A stretch of DNA of 64,000 nt, taken from the NCBI GenBank assembly GCA_025716815.1, contig JAIXMN010000004.1, positions 1,984,001 to 2,048,000 of the forward strand. Direction: 5' to 3'. Within the stretch, counting starts at the first letter, position 1, and every line of letters starts with the position of its first letter. The notes beneath the pieces are model-generated. The model had not been told where the DNA came from, searched no databases, and worked only from the letters and a program-made list of their open reading frames with translations. The stretch is from Dichotomocladium elegans (Eukaryota; Mucoromycota; Mucoromycetes; Mucorales; Lichtheimiaceae). Both the position numbers and the translations under genes were made by a program. Of this stretch, positions 60,414-64,000 are shown in pieces.

Positions 60414-60533
60414 GGGGGGTCTAGGGGGGTTTACCCCCCAGCTAGCCGAATTCTCTGAAGCCCAGGAGGTGACTGACACGTAGCGTAGCGGAGGGGCTCA
60501 GTCAACAGATGGGCGAAAGAGGCTGAAGGCTAG
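60414..60533 (+). repeat. Helitron unit 2 right terminus, 120 nt
   Basis: This is the same block as at the end of unit 1: a G6-TTTA-C6 hairpin, a TGACTGA/TCAGTCA stem (60470-60476 with 60498-60504), then CTAG followed by T. Confidence 0.88.
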
Positions 60534-63366
60534 TAATACCAGAATCATTGTATATACAGTATGCTTACCATTTTATATAGTAGGGCAGGAGACCACTCAA
60601 ATAATTGAACAACAAACATTCTGCACTAGCTGCGGCTCACCATCCCACCGGCGGTCATTGTCCCACTACTGCCCATTTTATGCCAACCGGCATGCTCAAT
60701 ATAAAGTCGCATGCAAAGAATCTTTTACGCTGGAACATATTTTCGGCCGCGATATCTGTTACGCGCAGGGTCCTAACTTCCGACAGCACGTCTTTCCCCG
60801 TATGAATGCTGAATGCCCTTTTTGCCATGCTCTAATGTGGATCGACGAGCGCCTCACCAACACGTCGCGCAGCAACCCTCAATTCGGGATGTGTTGCAGG
60901 AGTGGAAACATTCAGCTTGCTACGCCGCGCCCACCTTCAGAGGAGATCATCATGCTTTTGACTGGAGTTGATGATGTGAGCAAAGAGTTTCGGAGATGCA
61001 TTCGCGCCTACAACAGCGCCTTTTCCTTCGCCTCTATTGAAGCTAATTTTGATCATCGGCTGGCTGACAGATCGAATGGCGTTCCAACCTTTCGGATCAA
61101 TGGCACTATGTACCATCGGATAGGGTCGTTACGGGCATCCGCTGACGAGAGGCCTGCGTTCTCCCAAATCTATTTTGCTGATACAGAAGAGCAACTGGCA
61201 AGAAGAACATCCATGTTTACGGGGCTGAACCGAGAAACGATTGAGACTCTCCAGCGTGTGATGGAGCGCGACAACCCTTTCGCACAGCACTATATGTCGG
61301 CCGCAGAACGTTTCAAAGATCAGCCTGTCGGATCTCTGCAAGCGTTCATTCGTCCGGCATACCAGATGGGTAGGCGCTATGATCCACAGTCTTCAGCAGA
61401 GATTGCAGCATTGGTTATCGAACAGTCAGTGGACGGGACAGTTCAACCTCATGACATTGTTCTTGCCGATCGTTTGTCAGGTGACCTCAAGCGGATTAGC
61501 TCCCTTCATCCGGCATACATACCCCTTCATTACGTGCTTATGCGTCCTTTTGGAGAAGAAGAATGGTATCCTGACCTGTGGAGCCAATCCGTCCAAGGTG
61601 CGCATGTGAAGGTCACTCTGCAAGCTTATATGGCTTATATGCTCATGCTTCGTCAAGACGCCAGGCAAATATACGATCATCATTTCGGCAGGCTTTTCCA
61701 ACAATTGTTGGTGGATAACTATGCACGCATTGAGAGCGCCCGACTTGACTACCTCCGCCGCAACCAAGACGACCTTCGCAGGGAGGTGTACAGCGGCATT
61801 GGAGATGACGTCGATCCGCAACAGGTGGGGCAGCAGGTAATCCTACCCTCAAGTTTTACTGGTGGGCCCCGATATATGAAGCAGATGGAACAAGATGCCT
61901 ACGCAATTATGCGCGAAAGGGGTAATCCGTCCCTCTTCATAACATTCACATGTAATCCGCAATGGCCAGAAATCACGCGAGAGCTTCTTCCTGGCCAGAA
62001 AGCCCATGATCGCCCTGACCTTTGTTCTCGGGTCTTTTACATGAAGATGAAGGAGCTCATTAAGCATATCACCGACGATGGATGCTTTGGTCAAGTGACT
62101 GGATATGTGGCAACTGTGGAATTCCAGAAACGCGGCTTGCCACACATCCATATGATTTTCATTCTTGCTGAACAAGACCGACCAAACAGGGTATCGGACT
62201 GGGATCGTTTCGTTTGTGCAGAGCTACCAGATGAGGTCACTCAACCAGAGCTTTTCCGTACAGTAAAGGCCACAATGATCCATGGACCTTGCGGACAGTA
62301 CAGACCTGGCCAACCATGCTGTTCGAAAACCGGGAAATGCGAGAAGATGTCCCCAAAAAGCTTCTGTGCTGAGACACGTAAGAGCAGTGATGGGTACCCT
62401 ATCTACCGCAGACGTATGAACATGGCCAGAGGATATACATTTCCCAACCTTGATATTCCTGTGGACAATACTTGGGTCGTTCCTTACAACCCATACCTCT
62501 CCTACAAGTATAATGCACATATCAACGTTGAGATTTGTACAACGTCCAGGGCGATCAAGTATCTTTGCAAGTACATAACAAAAGGTTCTGATCGAGCATT
62601 GGTGGAGATTACCCAAGACCAGAGACCTGCCTCTGCCACTGCCTCTGCCGCTGCCACTGCCACTGCCTCTGCCTCTGCCTCTGCTTCTGCCGTCTCTGCC
62701 GCCTCTGATTCTGCATCTGCTTCTTCAATTCCCACTTCACATGATGTAGATGAGATTCTTCAATACCAAAATGCAAGGTATATTGGACCAAGCGAAGCAT
62801 TCTGGCGGATAGTCGAAAATGAGATCCACATGCATTACCCGTCAGTTTACCGTTTGGATATTCACTTGCCAGATCAGCAATACGTGACATACCGGGACTC
62901 AATGAGCGCTCAAGAGCTTGCTGAAGCACGACGAACAGCCAGCACGGGGACAAAACTTCTTGGGTTCTTTGCTCTCTGCTCCCAAGATGAATTTGCCCGA
63001 ACTCTTAAATATATGGATGTCCCTCGATATTACACCTGGAATTCCAGTATCCGCGAATGGAGAAGAAGAGTCCAGCCGCCATTTGCGGATGTAGTGCCTC
63101 GGATTTATTTCGCGTCCCTCTCAAATATGCCACTATATTGCCTACGCTTGCTCTTGCTGAACGTCCATGGTCCAACAAGCTTTGTGGCACTACGTACAAC
63201 CGATGACGGCATTGTACATCCTACCTTTGAAGCAGCAGCAGTCGCACGAGACCTTTTGGAGTCGGACGAGGAATGGGACCGCAGCATGGCTGAGTCGTCG
63301 CTAACTGCACCAGCATCACTGCTTCGTGGTCTCTTCTGCATCATCCTTACCAATTGCTCGCCAGCA
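60534..63366 (+). mobile_element. Helitron unit 3, truncated at both ends
   Basis: The unit starts directly after the CTAG of unit 2. Its first bases (AGAAT, then GTATGC 18 nt further on) match the start of unit 2 in content and spacing. About 47 bp in, it jumps to an intron end (TTATATAG at 60580) and the third zinc-knuckle exon. The leader, the start codon and knuckles one and two are therefore missing. At about 63366 similarity to units 1 and 2 stops inside the helicase N-terminal region, and no right terminus is present. It cannot encode a helicase. Confidence 0.75.
62627..62730 (+). repeat. Ala/Ser-coding hexanucleotide repeat, unit 3 linker
   Basis: GCCTCT and GCCACT units encode an Ala/Ser/Thr tract at the same position as the Asp-Ser/Ala-Ser tract of unit 1. 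Confidence 0.8.
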
Positions 63367-63380
63367 AACACTGCGCCCAG

Positions 63381-63510
63381 AGTGAGGAATACCCCACCCA
63401 AAAAGTGGGTTATTCTTGGGTGGATTCTTGAGAATACATCAGAGAATAACACTGTGTTATTCTTCAGCCTGAAAATGAGTTCCGTAAGAATCCACTGGTG
63501 GATTCCTCAA
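63381..63510. repeat. Cluster of palindromes at the unit 3 breakpoint
   Basis: Three hairpins lie in 130 bp. GAATACCCCAC pairs with GTGGGTTATTC (63387-63415, 10 of 11). A 21-nt palindrome AGAATAACAC-T-GTGTTATTCT sits at 63443-63463. GAATCCAC-TG-GTGGATTC sits at 63488-63505. GTGGATTCTT at 63420-63429 also pairs with AAGAATCCAC at 63486-63495. Confidence 0.85.
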
Positions 63511-63516
63511 AACTAG

Positions 63517-64000
63517 TCCATAAACGGACAGGCCGGTTTTCCCATTGAACATGACCCCCCAAGTTTTATTCTGTCCATATATGGTTGTTTTGGTTATTTA
63601 TAAAATCTGTGCCATATTCCCAACCTTCCATGATGGGGTTATAGTTCAAAAAAACTATCCGTTTTTCTTTTACGATGGTATCACAATGGAACTGAATGGA
63701 AGGTTTTTTTTTTCAATAAAGGAGTAGACGTAGTTTCGTTTTGGATCATAGGATTATGGGATAGTATATTGTATTTTTTATTATTTTGACTGGCAAAAGC
63801 AATAGCGACATTTACATGGAGCATGGCATTGAAGTAAGAAGATAATGTGGAAAGGCTATTTAGGCCGCGCTCTACTATTACCACCACCGAGGGATTCTGA
63901 TCATTACGAAATGGGGATATTGAATGGCAGTAATGGAGATTGAACAAGTAAATGGAGCAAGTCGTTTTTATTCATTAGCCTACGAACCTCTGTAGCTTTG
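63517..64000. other. AT-rich right flank
   Basis: I see no supported gene. GGACAG (about 63526) and CTGTCC (about 63571) form a loose inverted pair that may belong with the palindrome cluster. Confidence 0.45.

Larger units (their letters stand above)
54644..60533 (+). mobile_element. Helitron unit 2 (about 5.89 kb)
   Basis: The right end is CTAG at 60530-60533 followed by T, which is the canonical CTRR Helitron terminus next to a T target base. The left end appears to begin directly after unit 1, with TC at 54644-54645. Its 5' region is homologous to that of unit 1, and both units are nearly the same length. It carries a Rep-helicase gene with five frameshifts and one extra intron. A boundary a few bases off, or an independent insertion exactly at the end of unit 1, cannot be excluded. 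Confidence 0.8.
60581..63516 (+). pseudogene. Helitron unit 3 Rep endonuclease ORF, helicase lost, chimeric end
   Basis: The frame is uninterrupted from the intron acceptor to TAG 63514-63516. It encodes one zinc knuckle (CTSCGSPSHRRSLSHYC) and a complete Rep domain. Numbered from the TTG at 60658, the HUH motif His pair is at residues 496 and 498 (GLPHIHM) and the paired tyrosines are at 635 and 639 (KYLCKY). An Ala/Ser-rich linker (62627-62730) follows, then the start of the region before the helicase. The last 50 codons (after NCSPAN) have no counterpart in the other copies and read through a palindromic block. No start codon remains in its proper context. It is the only copy with an intact Rep reading frame. 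Confidence 0.8.

Noticed and set aside
62224..62616. Minus-strand open frame opposite Helitron unit 3
   Set aside because: It is antisense to the Rep catalytic region and shows no independent motif.
1..64000. CRISPR arrays, operons, rRNA or bacterial-type elements
   Set aside because: None seen. The DNA is eukaryotic with spliceosomal introns throughout.

Overview
This is eukaryotic, fungal nuclear DNA. Genes are split by many short GT..AG introns (about 50 to 110 nt) with CTAAC or CTAAT-like branch sites. The gene set includes fungal-type proteins: a Sho1 osmosensor, an ELO elongase, Sly1 and a Nup84-type nucleoporin. The AT-rich spacers, serine/proline/glutamine-rich hypothetical proteins and small introns suggest an early-diverging fungus such as a Mucoromycota member. 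That placement is inference, because no rRNA or species marker is present.

Layout. 1-8.5 kb, minus strand: part of a multi-pass membrane protein (possibly Ndc1-like), a RasGEF and a Nup84/Nup107 nucleoporin. 8.8-22.8 kb, dense housekeeping block: an RBM5/10-like G-patch protein, an SLC35C2-like transporter, a CCDC43 homologue (minus), ESCRT-III CHMP7, a type I DnaJ (Ydj1-like), mitochondrial aspartyl-tRNA synthetase and Sho1. 23.8-31 kb: a PDSS2/Coq1-like polyprenyl diphosphate synthase subunit (minus), a fatty-acid elongase and a large Kelch-ectodomain membrane protein (minus). 33-48 kb, sparser: a coiled-coil hypothetical protein, a homeodomain factor behind more than 5 kb of gene-free DNA, Sly1 and a Ser/Pro-rich hypothetical protein.

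48.8-63.5 kb, mobile region: three Helitron units lie head to tail on the + strand. Each encodes CCHC-like zinc knuckles and a HUH Rep endonuclease; the first two also encode a Pif1-like helicase. Units 1 and 2 are each about 5.9 kb and end in the same 120-nt block (about 90% identical) that finishes in CTCG or CTAG followed by T. Unit 2 starts directly at the end of unit 1, and unit 3 starts directly at the end of unit 2. Unit 3 has lost its first exons and its helicase; its reading frame runs into a dense cluster of palindromes unrelated to the element.

The host genes do not form a pathway. The membrane-traffic and nuclear-envelope genes (Sly1, CHMP7, Nup84, possible Ndc1) and the mitochondrial ones (AspRS, PDSS2-like) are scattered, as is usual in fungi. 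The most unusual content is the Helitron array: near-equal unit lengths, an intron present in only one copy, eleven frameshifts that are all one-base homopolymer contractions, and the palindrome cluster at the truncated end.
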